Assembly: GCA_947447155.1 (NCBI GenBank)
Contig: CANFIN010000011.1
Span: forward strand, 1 to 48,332
Length of the DNA: 48,332 nucleotides
Reading direction: 5' to 3'
DNA from: Bacteroidota bacterium
Lineage (GTDB): Bacteria > Bacteroidota > Bacteroidia > AKYH767-A > OLB10
Below the pieces are notes generated by a model. It was given only the letters and a program-made list of their open reading frames with translations, was not told the DNA's origin and searched no databases. Below, one piece after another: positions 35,178-43,768 of this stretch. Made by a program: the position numbers and the translations under genes. The first letter of the stretch is position 1. Each line of letters begins with the position of its first letter.

Positions 35178-36950
35178 TTAAAACTCGCCGAGCCATCCTT
35201 TTAATATTCTTTTCTGATTTTCGGTTAGGCCTTCCGTTAGTTCAATAAAATAATTCACATAGGGATTATTCGTGCATCTCATTATAAACGATTTTATATT
35301 TCCTCCGCGCGAAACCATTATTTTAACTTCATCATTAACTTTTACTAATGACATGCTCTCATTCAGATCACCAGTAAAGCGATAATCGTTGATAGCAATT
35401 ACTTCATCTCCTACATTTAATCCTGCTAACCATGCTGGAGAGTTTCTTTCTACCGAGCTAATTGTATTCTTACCACTTTGCATATTAATCCCTAAATAAA
35501 CTTTCTCCTCGTCAGCAAAATTATCTTCCAGTGAAAGGCCTATTTCCTGAGTAATTGTATCGAAAGGTATTTGTTGGGTATCGTATACATACTTATTAAA
35601 AAAGTTATTCATATTCTGACCTACAATCTGACTAACGGCATCTTTAAACTCTGCGTCCGTAAAGCCACGATTATATCCCAAAAAATAAGTTTGATATAAA
35701 ACTTGCATAACATCATCCAACGATTTTTTACCGTTGGTTTTAGTACGAATAATCATATCCAAAGAGGCGGCTACTGCTGCTCCTTTCGAATAATAACTTA
35801 CTGTGCTATTATTTGAATTTTCATTAGGGCGATAATACTTAATCCATGCATCAAAACTAGCTTCATTTAAAGGTTGAATTGCTGCACCTAATTGATTATC
35901 GGCATAGGAAAAGGAGTTGGCTATTTTTTGCAAAAACTCTTGTCGGGTATAAAATCCACTTCTAAAAACTATTAAGTCTTCATAGTAAGCCGTAAATCCT
36001 TCTGAAACAAAAAGCAGATTGGTGTAATTTTCATTATCATAATCAAATGGACCAAGTGCTTTGGGACGCATACGTTTTACATTCCACAAGTGGAAATATT
36101 CGTGTGCTACCAACGTTAAAAAGCTTTTGTAATCATCTCCGGTATATCCATTTTTTTCTGTTTGAAGAGTAGTGGAATTTTTATGTTCTAAACCTCCACC
36201 TCCATTGTTCAGATTGTGTATAATAAACAAATAATTTTTACAAGGATGTGGCCCACCAAAAACATTTAAAGATTGTTCGGTAATAACGGCCATATCTTTT
36301 TTCAACTGATCTTCATTATAATATGCTTTACCAAACATAGCTACTTCATGCTTTACTCCGCAAGAAGTAAATGAGAAAACATGATGATTCCCAATTTCAA
36401 AAGGAGCATCTACAAGGGCATCATAATTATCAGCAACAAAAACATTTTCCCTGTTTTGGTCTTTGTCTAATGCTACAGAAATAGTTTTCCAATTAATAGG
36501 CAAGCTAATATTTACAGTAGCCTTTTTAGAAAGATAATCATTTACAAAAACAAATACACTTGTTCCATTTAAATATGCATGTTCTGCATCGATAAAACTT
36601 GTACGTACAGAAAGCTCATTTGCATAAACATCATATTCAATATTAACATCTCCCTTATCAGCATTAACTGTCCAGATATTTTTTCTTGTTTTGGTTACAG
36701 ATAATAATTCACCTGCTGCGTTAAATGCTTTATATGATTCTACATTTTTAGAGAACTCCCTTACTAAGTAGGAACCCGGGGCCCAAACGGGTAAATGAAT
36801 ATCCATCTGACCACCTTTCCAATTTCTAAAACACACTTTCACATGCGCATAATGCGTTTCAGGATGCGGGAAATCGACAGTATATTCTTGAGCAAAAATG
36901 TTTGAACTTATAGCCAAACAAGTAAAAACTAATAATGCAAAATTTTTCAT
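35178..36950 (-). CDS. M61 family metallopeptidase (glycyl aminopeptidase-like) with PDZ domain
   Basis: 590 residues with a signal peptide cleaved near SNIFAQ. The N-terminal beta domain of M61 (HYAHVKVCFRN, LPVWAPGSYLVREFSKNVE) is followed by the zinc site VAHEYFHLWNVKRMRP (HEYFH about 283-287) and SEGFTAYYEDL with the third ligand. A C-terminal PDZ domain (about 475-560; SSVERNSPAWLAGLNVGDEVIAIND) should bind peptide ends. Family members are aminopeptidases acting on glycine- or alanine-initiated peptides, most likely in the periplasm. It has a clear promoter at 36967-36974. Confidence 0.94.
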   Translation of the reverse strand: MKNFALLVFTCLAISSNIFAQEYTVDFPHPETHYAHVKVCFRNWKGGQMDIHLPVWAPGSYLVREFSKNVESYKAFNAAGELLSVTKTRKNIWTVNADKGDVNIEYDVYANELSVRTSFIDAEHAYLNGTSVFVFVNDYLSKKATVNISLPINWKTISVALDKDQNRENVFVADNYDALVDAPFEIGNHHVFSFTSCGVKHEVAMFGKAYYNEDQLKKDMAVITEQSLNVFGGPHPCKNYLFIIHNLNNGGGGLEHKNSTTLQTEKNGYTGDDYKSFLTLVAHEYFHLWNVKRMRPKALGPFDYDNENYTNLLFVSEGFTAYYEDLIVFRSGFYTRQEFLQKIANSFSYADNQLGAAIQPLNEASFDAWIKYYRPNENSNNSTVSYYSKGAAVAASLDMIIRTKTNGKKSLDDVMQVLYQTYFLGYNRGFTDAEFKDAVSQIVGQNMNNFFNKYVYDTQQIPFDTITQEIGLSLEDNFADEEKVYLGINMQSGKNTISSVERNSPAWLAGLNVGDEVIAINDYRFTGDLNESMSLVKVNDEVKIMVSRGGNIKSFIMRCTNNPYVNYFIELTEGLTENQKRILKGWLGEF

Positions 36951-36966
36951 TCACCAATATTTTGAG

Positions 36967-36974
36967 CAAATGTA
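36967..36974 (-). promoter_or_regulatory. -7 element TACATTTG for the M61 peptidase gene
   Basis: Exact TAnnTTTG match on the minus strand, 16 nt before the ATG at 36950. It lies in the gap after the SdpI-like gene, so the peptidase is transcribed separately from that pair. Confidence 0.7.
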
Positions 36975-36995
36975 AATAAATAGTTTAATCCCTAA

Positions 36996-37358
36996 TTAAA
37001 AAGAATTAGGACGACGCTTACCATCTTTGAAATAAATGGTACGTAATTTTTTTTGCGTCAAAAGGTATGCTATAAATACAGAACCTATCGTTGTCACAGC
37101 TAGCACTGTAAAAATACGGTAGGGATGATCAGGTAAATATCTTTCAGTTATTACCAAAATAGCAATCTGCAGCGGTGCAATCATCATCAAACAACGTCCA
37201 AATGTTATATTGCCATCACGCCATGTTTCTTCACTACGAAGAGAAATTTTTGTTTTAAATCCAAAGCCACCATATTCACTAGGACGCTGATTTAGTTTTA
37301 CACCAACGGTAAAAATAATCATCACGATAAAGGAGCAAAAAAGAAGTAAAAAATTCAT
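36996..37358 (-). CDS. SdpI/YhfL-like small membrane protein
   Basis: 120 residues with three hydrophobic segments (about 2-20, 55-72 and 82-100). The loop GGFGFKTKISLRSEETWRDGN followed by FG matches the SdpI/YhfL family hallmark of a G(Y/F)RT..S..(S/N)EETW..(A/G)N pattern. B. subtilis SdpI is an immunity protein against the SdpC toxin, but many short relatives sit without any toxin, as here, so immunity cannot be claimed. It begins 13 nt after the secreted DUF4412-like gene and is likely co-transcribed with it. Confidence 0.78.
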   Translation of the reverse strand: MNFLLLFCSFIVMIIFTVGVKLNQRPSEYGGFGFKTKISLRSEETWRDGNITFGRCLMMIAPLQIAILVITERYLPDHPYRIFTVLAVTTIGSVFIAYLLTQKKLRTIYFKDGKRRPNSF

Positions 37359-37371
37359 GAAAAACTGCTTA

Positions 37372-38001
37372 TTATTTAAATTGCTTTTGTAAATCTTCTA
37401 ATGTCATAAATTTATAATCTGACGGAATATCAAACATTTTTTTGCCAACCTTTTCTTCTGAAACCTTACTCGCAATCATTGTCATTGACATACCATTCAA
37501 ATCCGCTGTATACTCTAGTGGCGCGCCTTTCAAATTATCGAAATTGCCTCCCCAGCTACCACCACCAGTAATACCATCTGCACACCAAACAATCATCTTT
37601 GTATTCTCATCTATAACCATTGTTGCTTTCTTACAAACAAATCCTGCAATATTCTTGGTTTCATCTGAATAAGTTATTGTTGGAGTTTTTGTTTTTACAG
37701 ATTGATTATCACGAGGATTCATCGCAATTTTTTTACCCATTACATCCATCAGCATAGTTGTTTCACCTTTTGCAAAGATGGTCACCATTTTCATTCCCAT
37801 AATACCATCGCTTTCACTCCGGCAATTATTATTAGAAAAATAACATACACTTTCAGTGGGAAGCATAGCCTTTTGAGCTGCTGGCAAATCCAAACTAGGA
37901 TAGGATATTCGATATTGAATCTTACCTTCTTTTATTTGAGCAAAGATTATAGAACTAAACAACATCAATATGATGCTTATTAAAAAAAACTTGGTTTTCA
38001 T
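37372..38001 (-). CDS. Secreted DUF4412-like protein
   Basis: 209 residues from the ATG at 38001 (MKTKFFLISIIL); a TTG at 38022 is part of the -7 element and is rejected. A signal peptide ends near SSIIFAQ. The body is beta-rich with GKIQYRISYP, the paired-cysteine region ESVCYFSNNNCRSES, NIAGFVCKKATM and IVWCADGI. This pattern is shared by Bacteroidota DUF4412 and GLPGLI-type periplasmic proteins of unknown function. There is no sorting domain. It heads a two-gene operon with the SdpI-like gene and shares a divergent promoter region with the S9 peptidase gene. Confidence 0.75.
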   Translation of the reverse strand: MKTKFFLISIILMLFSSIIFAQIKEGKIQYRISYPSLDLPAAQKAMLPTESVCYFSNNNCRSESDGIMGMKMVTIFAKGETTMLMDVMGKKIAMNPRDNQSVKTKTPTITYSDETKNIAGFVCKKATMVIDENTKMIVWCADGITGGGSWGGNFDNLKGAPLEYTADLNGMSMTMIASKVSEEKVGKKMFDIPSDYKFMTLEDLQKQFK

Positions 38002-38019
38002 TTGAATTTTTGTGTTCTG

Positions 38020-38027
38020 CAAATTTA
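38020..38027 (-). promoter_or_regulatory. -33/-7 promoter for the DUF4412-like operon
   Basis: TAAATTTG on the minus strand, 18 nt before the ATG at 38001, with a TTTG (complement of 38049-38052) about 21 nt further upstream. The last three bases of the element are the apparent TTG start at 38022. Confidence 0.72.
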
Positions 38028-38056
38028 AATAAGAAAATACTAATTGCGCAAATTAT

Positions 38057-38064
38057 TACATTTG
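38057..38064 (+). promoter_or_regulatory. -7 element TACATTTG for the S9 peptidase gene
   Basis: Exact TAnnTTTG match, 24 nt before the ATG at 38089. It lies inside a longer open frame beginning at a TTG (38044), which shows that the downstream ATG is the true start. The -33 area overlaps that of the minus-strand promoter. Confidence 0.72.
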
Positions 38065-38088
38065 TATTCCTTATTAATTTTCAACATT

Positions 38089-40260
38089 ATGAAAAAGATT
38101 TTTACAATATTGCTTCTATTAACATCAACAACACACAACTCCTTTTCACAAAAAGGTTTTCTTCAATTAGATGATATATGGAATAGTAGAAAATTATATG
38201 CTCAAACTGTAAGTGGATTCAATTCAATGAACAATGGTGAATATTATTCAAATTCAGTGTATGCACCTAATTTTCAAATTGTGAAATATGCTTTTAAAGA
38301 TGGAAAAGCATTGGAAACGCTCCTTACTGAAAATGATTTGGTTTATCAGAATGAGAAACTTTCTGTAAGTGATTACCAACTTAGTCCTGATGAAAATCTG
38401 ATATTAATTTCAACAAATACAGAAGCCATTTATCGTCATTCAAGCAAATCGGATTACTACGTTTTTAATCGAACTTCAAAACAACTTTTAAAAATTACTC
38501 AGCAAGACAAAATAATGTATTGTCAATTTTCACCTGACAATAAACAATTGGCTTATGTAAAAGAGAACAATCTATTTGTATATGATTTATCATCAAAAAA
38601 AGAATCAGCTATTACATCGGACGGAAAGAAAAATGCAATTATTAATGGAGCTACTGATTGGGTTTACGAAGAAGAATTTAGTATGGATGTTGCCTATGCA
38701 TGGTCGCCAGATGGAAAGAAAATAGCCTACTATAAATTTGATGAAAGCAATGTTAAAGAGTTTAATTTAACTTATTATGGAGAACTTTATCCAAAGGAAG
38801 AAAAATATAAATATCCTAAAGCAGGTGAAGAAAATTCGAAAGTGGAAATTTATGTTTATGATTTAAACACGAATCAAAATAAATTAATCAATACTGGTAA
38901 AGAGCGCGAATATATTCCGCGTATAAAATGGACAGAAAATTCAAATATTTTAAGTGTTCAAACATTAAACCGACATCAAAGTCATTTAGAGTTATTATTC
39001 TGCAATGTATCAGATAATTCATCGAAAGCTGTTATTAAAGAGGATAATAATTCATTCATTGAAATTACCAACGACTTGACATTTTTAAAGAATGGAAAAC
39101 AGTTTATCTGGACTTCAACACGTGATGGTTTTAATCATATTTACCTCTACGCTACCGATGGAACATTAATTAAACAAATCACAAAAGGAAATTTTGAAGT
39201 TTCCACTTACTATGGATACGATGAAGCAAAAAAAACTTTTTATTATCTATCAACAGAATTAAGTCCTACCGAACGATATGTTTTCGCTATTACTGCCAAT
39301 GGAAAGAAAATAAATTTAAGTCCTGAAAAAGGTACTCATAGTGCAGCATTCAGCAGTGGATTTGAATATTTTATAGACACCCACTCAGCTTACGGAAAGC
39401 CATATACTTGTTCTGTAATTAATAATACAGGTAAAATAATTCGAGTTTTAGAAGATAATCGAAACTTAAAAGCAGCACTACAAGAATTCAAATTAGGGAA
39501 AATAAAGGAGTTTACTTTTAAAAATAAAAACGGACTTGATTTTTATGGCTGGATGATTTATCCTCCAGATTTTGATTCAACATTAAAATATCCCGTATTA
39601 ATAAATGTTTACGGCGGCCCAGGTGTACAAACAGTAACAAACGATTGGGATGGCCCAAATTATTTATGGCATCAAATGCTTGCTCAAAGAGGCTACATCA
39701 TTGCCAGTATTGAAAATAGAGGCACACCTGGAAGAGGATTAGATTGGGCAAATTGCATCTATAAAGATTTAGGGAAATTAGAAGTCGATGATCAGATCTC
39801 TGGATCAAATTACATTAAAGCATTACCGTACGTTGAAAATAGTCGTATGGGTGTTTGGGGATGGAGTTTCGGAGGTTACATGACATCACTTTTAATGACA
39901 AAAGTTCATACGCAATTTAAAGCAGGTATTGCTGTAGCACCTGTTACTAACTGGAGATATTATGATAATATTTACACTGAAAGATACTTGCAAACACCGC
40001 AGGAAAATGCTGATGGCTATGATAAAAACTCCCCTACTACTTATGCAAAAGATTTAAAAGGGAATTTATTATTGATTCATGGGTCTTCAGATGATAATGT
40101 GCATATGCAAAACTCAATGGACTTTATCAATGCATTGGTAAAAAACAACAAACAATTTGATTTGTTTATTTACCCAAATCGAAACCACGGTATTTATGGC
40201 GATGGTGCACGATTACATCTTTATACTAAGATGACCAATTTTATCATTAATAATTTATAA
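38089..40260 (+). CDS. S9 family peptidase, dipeptidyl peptidase IV-like
   Basis: 723 residues from the ATG at 38089. A signal peptide ends near HNSFSQ. Residues about 80-480 are the DPP-IV N-terminal propeller, including WVYEEEF, which supplies the double-Glu motif that binds the substrate amino end. The alpha/beta-hydrolase domain carries GVWGWSFGGYM (Ser about 593), HGSSDDNVH (Asp about 668) and NRNHGIYG (His about 700). The protein should release X-Pro or X-Ala dipeptides from peptides in the periplasm. It is monocistronic, bounded by its own promoter and a strong terminator. Confidence 0.94.
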   Translation: MKKIFTILLLLTSTTHNSFSQKGFLQLDDIWNSRKLYAQTVSGFNSMNNGEYYSNSVYAPNFQIVKYAFKDGKALETLLTENDLVYQNEKLSVSDYQLSPDENLILISTNTEAIYRHSSKSDYYVFNRTSKQLLKITQQDKIMYCQFSPDNKQLAYVKENNLFVYDLSSKKESAITSDGKKNAIINGATDWVYEEEFSMDVAYAWSPDGKKIAYYKFDESNVKEFNLTYYGELYPKEEKYKYPKAGEENSKVEIYVYDLNTNQNKLINTGKEREYIPRIKWTENSNILSVQTLNRHQSHLELLFCNVSDNSSKAVIKEDNNSFIEITNDLTFLKNGKQFIWTSTRDGFNHIYLYATDGTLIKQITKGNFEVSTYYGYDEAKKTFYYLSTELSPTERYVFAITANGKKINLSPEKGTHSAAFSSGFEYFIDTHSAYGKPYTCSVINNTGKIIRVLEDNRNLKAALQEFKLGKIKEFTFKNKNGLDFYGWMIYPPDFDSTLKYPVLINVYGGPGVQTVTNDWDGPNYLWHQMLAQRGYIIASIENRGTPGRGLDWANCIYKDLGKLEVDDQISGSNYIKALPYVENSRMGVWGWSFGGYMTSLLMTKVHTQFKAGIAVAPVTNWRYYDNIYTERYLQTPQENADGYDKNSPTTYAKDLKGNLLLIHGSSDDNVHMQNSMDFINALVKNNKQFDLFIYPNRNHGIYGDGARLHLYTKMTNFIINNL

Positions 40261-40261
40261 C

Positions 40262-40293
40262 AAAAAATCCCCGAGTTCCCTCGGGGATTTTTT
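40262..40293 (+). terminator. Rho-independent terminator after the S9 peptidase gene
   Basis: AAAATCCCCGAG (40264-40275) pairs with CTCGGGGATTTT (40280-40291) around a TTCC loop, followed by more T. The flanking A-tract would also let it stop minus-strand transcripts. Confidence 0.92.
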
Positions 40294-40308
40294 AATCATT
40301 CGTTTTTC

Positions 40309-40521
40309 TTAGAAATCAACTCGAACTGAAAAAATAAAGTTTCTTCCAGCTCCATTCATTCCACTTGCAAATACACGATATTGTGTATCCAGCAAATTTT
40401 CCATTGCAAAATTCAACTGAATATTTTTCTGAATTTTATAAGATGCACTAAGATTTAATATCATCCATGCAGGCATTCCTTTTTCATTGTTAACCAATAT
40501 TCGATATCTAAAATAAATCAT
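40309..40521 (-). pseudogene. TonB-dependent receptor remnant (C-terminal beta-barrel end only)
   Basis: Only about 55 codons are recognisable. KGMPAWMILNLSASYKI, IQLNFAMENLLDTQYRVFASG and GRNFIFSVRVDF match the last three or four strands of a TonB-dependent receptor, ending in the aromatic residue required for barrel insertion. A functional receptor has 600-1000 residues with a plug domain; nothing else of it is found upstream, where the frame soon stops and the folK promoter begins. The first 12 codons (MIYFRYRILVN) do not look homologous, so the break lies near 40500. This is a relic of a deletion or rearrangement rather than a gene. Confidence 0.8.
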
Positions 40522-40535
40522 TTTGCAAATAAATC

Positions 40536-40543
40536 TAAATTTG
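40536..40543 (+). promoter_or_regulatory. -7 element TAAATTTG, 5 nt before folK
   Basis: Exact TAnnTTTG match ending 5 nt before the ATG at 40549, predicting a leaderless transcript for folK and the kinase gene. Confidence 0.7.
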
Positions 40544-40548
40544 CACTA

Positions 40549-41034
40549 ATGAATAAAGCAATCATCTTACTGGGATGCAATTTAGGAAACTGTGAATCTA
40601 CTTTTGAAACAGTATTAACACTACTGAATAAGACTTGTGGAGAGATTACTAAAATATCCTCTTTATATGAGACAGCGCCGTGGGGAAATCAGGATCAGTC
40701 CTTTTTTTTAAATCAGGTATTACAAATTACTACCACACTGAATCCTGAAGAGCTGCATTTTCACACCGAAAAAATCGAAAATGAATTAGGAAGAATACGA
40801 AAGGAAATTAACGGGCCAAGAACAATTGATATTGATATCCTATTTTTCAACGATTTACAAGTTATCACCAACACGTTAATTATTCCACATCCTCGATTAC
40901 ATTTGCGAAAATTTACACTAATCCCATTAAACGAAATTATTCCTAATTTCATTCATCCTATTTATCAAAAAACAATCAATCAATTATTATTTGATTGCAA
41001 AGACAAATCGGATGTGATAAAAAAAGGGAATTAA
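40549..41034 (+). CDS. folK: 2-amino-4-hydroxy-6-hydroxymethyldihydropteridine pyrophosphokinase
   Basis: 161 residues, normal for HPPK, which moves pyrophosphate from ATP to 6-hydroxymethyl-7,8-dihydropterin in folate synthesis. The N-terminus ILLGCNLGN replaces the common LGSNLG. SSLYETAPWGNQDQSFFLNQV and GPRTIDIDILFF (with the Mg2+-binding Asp pair) are canonical, as are IPHPRLHLRKFTLIPLNEI. The deoxynucleoside kinase gene starts 5 nt after the stop, an arrangement I recall from other Bacteroidota. The TonB-receptor relic lies just upstream on the other strand. Confidence 0.95.
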   Translation: MNKAIILLGCNLGNCESTFETVLTLLNKTCGEITKISSLYETAPWGNQDQSFFLNQVLQITTTLNPEELHFHTEKIENELGRIRKEINGPRTIDIDILFFNDLQVITNTLIIPHPRLHLRKFTLIPLNEIIPNFIHPIYQKTINQLLFDCKDKSDVIKKGN

Positions 41035-41039
41035 CACCA

Positions 41040-41696
41040 ATGAAATCCTCACTACCCTATTCATACATTGCTATTGAAGGAAATATTGGCGCGGGCAAAA
41101 CCTCGTTAGCAAAAATATTTTCTGGAATTTATAATACCGATTTAGTATTAGAGGAGTTTGCAGATAACACCTTCTTGCCTCAGTTTTATGAAAATCCCGA
41201 GCGATTCGCTTTCCCGTTAGAAATGTCATTTTTAGCAGAACGATACCAACAGCTAAAAGCAAGGCAAGAATCATCATTAAAAAACAATAAAGTACTGATT
41301 TCCGATTATCTTTTTGAAAAGTCAATATTTTTTGCAAATGTCAACTTAAAAGGTAATGAATTAGAGCTGTTTAAGAAATTCTTCGATTTGATTAATAAAA
41401 ACCTAAGACAGCCAGACCTCATTCTTTACCTCCATAAATCAATTTCTGAATTGCAGAAAAACATAAGCAAAAGAGGCAGGTCTTACGAGCAAAACATTCC
41501 ATCTGAATATTTAGAAAATATTTCTAGCCAATATCAACAACATTTAAAAGATTACCCAAATATTCCAGTTTTATTCGTAGAAAGCGACGAAATAGATTTT
41601 ATTGAAGATGCGTCAGATTTGCGATTTCTCTTAGATTTAATCCAAAATCAGAATAAAAAAGGCTTTCAAACAATTAAGAATCAACTTGCCCCTTAA
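41040..41696 (+). CDS. Deoxynucleoside kinase (dAK/dGK-like)
   Basis: 218 residues from the ATG at 41040; the open frame extends further upstream inside folK but those residues are not family-like. The P-loop is EGNIGAGKTS (13-22). EEFADNTFLPQFYENPERFAFPLEMSFLAERYQQL is the substrate-binding region, SDYLFEKSIFFA takes the place of the DRS-like motif, and KRGRSYEQNIP is the lid. The family phosphorylates deoxyadenosine, deoxyguanosine or deoxycytidine for nucleotide salvage; specificity cannot be assigned by eye. It is co-transcribed with folK. Confidence 0.9.
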   Translation: MKSSLPYSYIAIEGNIGAGKTSLAKIFSGIYNTDLVLEEFADNTFLPQFYENPERFAFPLEMSFLAERYQQLKARQESSLKNNKVLISDYLFEKSIFFANVNLKGNELELFKKFFDLINKNLRQPDLILYLHKSISELQKNISKRGRSYEQNIPSEYLENISSQYQQHLKDYPNIPVLFVESDEIDFIEDASDLRFLLDLIQNQNKKGFQTIKNQLAP

Positions 41697-41726
41697 AAAA
41701 GTTGTTTATTAAATTAAAGTTGCCAA

Positions 41727-41734
41727 TACTTTTG
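41727..41734 (+). promoter_or_regulatory. -7 element TACTTTTG for the OmpA/TSP3 gene
   Basis: Exact TAnnTTTG match, 50 nt before the ATG at 41785, with a TTG at 41702-41704 about 22 nt upstream. Confidence 0.65.
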
Positions 41735-41784
41735 TATTTATTAAATTACTATAATTGCAAGACTAAACCAAATCATAAAAATAA

Positions 41785-43308
41785 ATGAAAACTAAGCATT
41801 TACTACTAGCATTTTGCTTATTCATGACTGGAGCTACTTACGCTCAAACTTCAACAGGCGGAGGATTACCTAACAAAAAAGATTTTAACCGTGTTTCTGT
41901 AGGACTAAAGTTAGGGCTAACGCATCTTAGCGGTGACTTATTAAAAGGTCCTCAAAACAATTCAAGAATGATCGATCAACAAAATCTGAACTTAGGATAC
42001 GGGTTGATGGCTAACTACCAAATAACTCATTCAATTGGCTTGAGAGCGAGTGGTACTATATCTAAGTTTGAAGCTTATGATAACGAATATTTATACAATT
42101 CAAAAGGCACTTGGCTTCCTCCAAATCCAGCAAATCCTAATTCCCCATCTACAAATTATCTTTTCCCTGACAAATACGAGAGTTCAATGTATGAAGCAGC
42201 TTTAGAAATGACCTATAATTTTGGAAATATTAGTTTCTTGAATAGAAATAAAAACTTCCACATGGTTGCTACATTAGGAGCAGGACTTTTCCATTTTGAT
42301 GGTAAGGTAACCTTAGATGGTTCAGCTAATGTAATTGCAGGAACTGATACAATTCAGTCAGGCGCTACCTTAAGATCTTCTGGAAGTACTTCTGAATTAA
42401 TGTTACCATTATCGTTAGGTTTTAAATACAAAATCGGTAAAATTGATATTGGTTTAGCTGCTGAATATCGTAAAACATTTACAGATAATGTTGATGCTAC
42501 TGCAAAAACATTCTCTGAGTACGATAGTTACTACATGTTAAATGCTATGGTGTCTTACACGCTAGGTAAGAAAACTAAGCCGATGGAATGGGTTAACCCA
42601 ATGGAAGTTGTTTACAACGACATCTCCGACTTAAAAGAGAAAGTAAATATTCTTTCGGGTGACAAAGATAAAGATGGAGTTTCTGACTTATTTGATAAAG
42701 ACAATGCTACTCCAGAAGGAACTAAAGTTTATGGTGATGGAACTACCGTAGATTCCGATGGAGATGGTATTGCAGATTCAAAAGATGCTGATCCATTTAC
42801 TCCTAAAGGTGCTAAGGTAGATGCTAATGGACAAGAAATCGATACAGATGGAGATGGCGTTGCAGATTCAAAAGATCTTGAGCCATCTACTCAAAGTGGT
42901 TCCTTGGTTAACTTTCAAGGACTTACAATTGCAAAACCAGGCGAACATGGTAAAGATGGAGTTAATGGATCAAATGGTGCGGGTGCGGGTTATATGCCAT
43001 CAATATTCTTCGACTTAGGCTCTCCAGCAGTTAAATCTGTTTACAACGACCGAATCTTTACAATTGCTAAGATGATGAAGGCGAACCCTTCTGCTAGCCT
43101 TGTAATTACAGGAAACTGTGATGTTATCGGAAGCGACAGTGAGAATCAAAGGTTGGGAGCTCGTCGTGCAGAGAATGTTAAAGAAATTTTAGTTAAGAAT
43201 TTCGGTATAGATGCATCTAGAGTTTCTACTGAAACAAAAGGCTCTAAAGACCCAGTTGCAGTTAAATTAAATTCGATGAATAGAAGAGTTGACTTCTCTG
43301 TAAAATAA
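41785..43308 (+). CDS. OmpA family outer-membrane protein with thrombospondin type 3 repeats
   Basis: 507 residues. A signal peptide ends at GATYAQ. Residues about 30-270 form a predicted beta-barrel (VSVGLKLGLTHLSGD, AALEMTYNFGN, YYMLNAMVSYTLG). Then come calcium-binding TSP3 repeats (about 290-370; DKDKDGVSDLFDKD, DSDGDGIADSKDADP, DTDGDGVADSKDLEP) and a short Gly-rich linker (GEHGKDGVNGSNG). The C-terminal OmpA domain (about 400-507; FFDLGSPAVKSVYNDR, ITGNCDVIGSD, LGARRAENVKEIL, NRRVDFSV) should bind peptidoglycan. The expected role is a major outer-membrane tether. It has its own promoter and a very strong terminator, suggesting high expression. Confidence 0.93.
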   Translation: MKTKHLLLAFCLFMTGATYAQTSTGGGLPNKKDFNRVSVGLKLGLTHLSGDLLKGPQNNSRMIDQQNLNLGYGLMANYQITHSIGLRASGTISKFEAYDNEYLYNSKGTWLPPNPANPNSPSTNYLFPDKYESSMYEAALEMTYNFGNISFLNRNKNFHMVATLGAGLFHFDGKVTLDGSANVIAGTDTIQSGATLRSSGSTSELMLPLSLGFKYKIGKIDIGLAAEYRKTFTDNVDATAKTFSEYDSYYMLNAMVSYTLGKKTKPMEWVNPMEVVYNDISDLKEKVNILSGDKDKDGVSDLFDKDNATPEGTKVYGDGTTVDSDGDGIADSKDADPFTPKGAKVDANGQEIDTDGDGVADSKDLEPSTQSGSLVNFQGLTIAKPGEHGKDGVNGSNGAGAGYMPSIFFDLGSPAVKSVYNDRIFTIAKMMKANPSASLVITGNCDVIGSDSENQRLGARRAENVKEILVKNFGIDASRVSTETKGSKDPVAVKLNSMNRRVDFSVK

Positions 43309-43329
43309 AAGATTTAGTCTATAAATAAT

Positions 43330-43365
43330 AAAAAGGGCTGTCTCATTTCTGAGACAGCCCTTTTT
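43330..43365 (+). terminator. Strong Rho-independent terminator after the OmpA/TSP3 gene
   Basis: A 16-bp perfect stem (43330-43345 with 43350-43365, core GGGCTGTCTCA) around a TTTC loop, ending in TTTTT. Confidence 0.95.
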
Positions 43366-43413
43366 ATTTCAGTAACAAATTCGATAAATACTTGGCAATC
43401 TCAAGAATGTTTA

Positions 43414-43421
43414 TATATTTG
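43414..43421 (+). promoter_or_regulatory. -33/-7 promoter for the small cytosolic protein gene
   Basis: TATATTTG with TTG at 43392-43394, exactly 19 nt apart, and the ATG 22 nt downstream at 43444. This is a textbook Bacteroidota housekeeping promoter. Confidence 0.78.
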
Positions 43422-43443
43422 TTAAAACTTAAACTCTTTTTTT

Positions 43444-43752
43444 ATGAGCAAAATATCTTTTTTTTATAACAAAGATGAAGTCTGCAAAGTCAGTTTAAAG
43501 GCACTAGAACGAAGAGATTTTGTAGTCAATGAATATGATGAAGCCAATGGTATAATTATCGCCTCTTCCAAGAAGCAATTTTTAAAACCTGAAATACAAG
43601 TTAAAATAAAGGTTAATCATGTCAACGATAATCAAACATCCATTGACATTAAATCTGAACTAAAAAAAACATGGTTCATTAATAAAGATGTTAAAAATCA
43701 AGAAGAGCAAAAATTAATAAACACATTGTACAAGTGTTTTGACTCTATTTAA
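43444..43752 (+). CDS. Small cytosolic protein of unknown function
   Basis: 102 residues with no signal or membrane segment. The pattern VCKVSLKALERRDFVVNEYDEANGIIIASS, followed by alternating strands, suggests a compact alpha-beta fold in which a helix precedes a beta-sheet. That layout is common in proteins measuring or shielding hydrophobic ligands, but no family is recognised. The near-perfect promoter and the position after a strong terminator show that it is an independent gene. It converges on the 883-residue gene with 16 bp between their stops. Confidence 0.75.
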   Translation: MSKISFFYNKDEVCKVSLKALERRDFVVNEYDEANGIIIASSKKQFLKPEIQVKIKVNHVNDNQTSIDIKSELKKTWFINKDVKNQEEQKLINTLYKCFDSI

Positions 43753-43768
43753 TCGTTATTAAAATTGA

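Noticed and set aside
36996-37358. SdpI-like protein as immunity gene of a toxin system
   Set aside because: No SdpC-like toxin or export genes nearby; short SdpI-like proteins without toxins are common.
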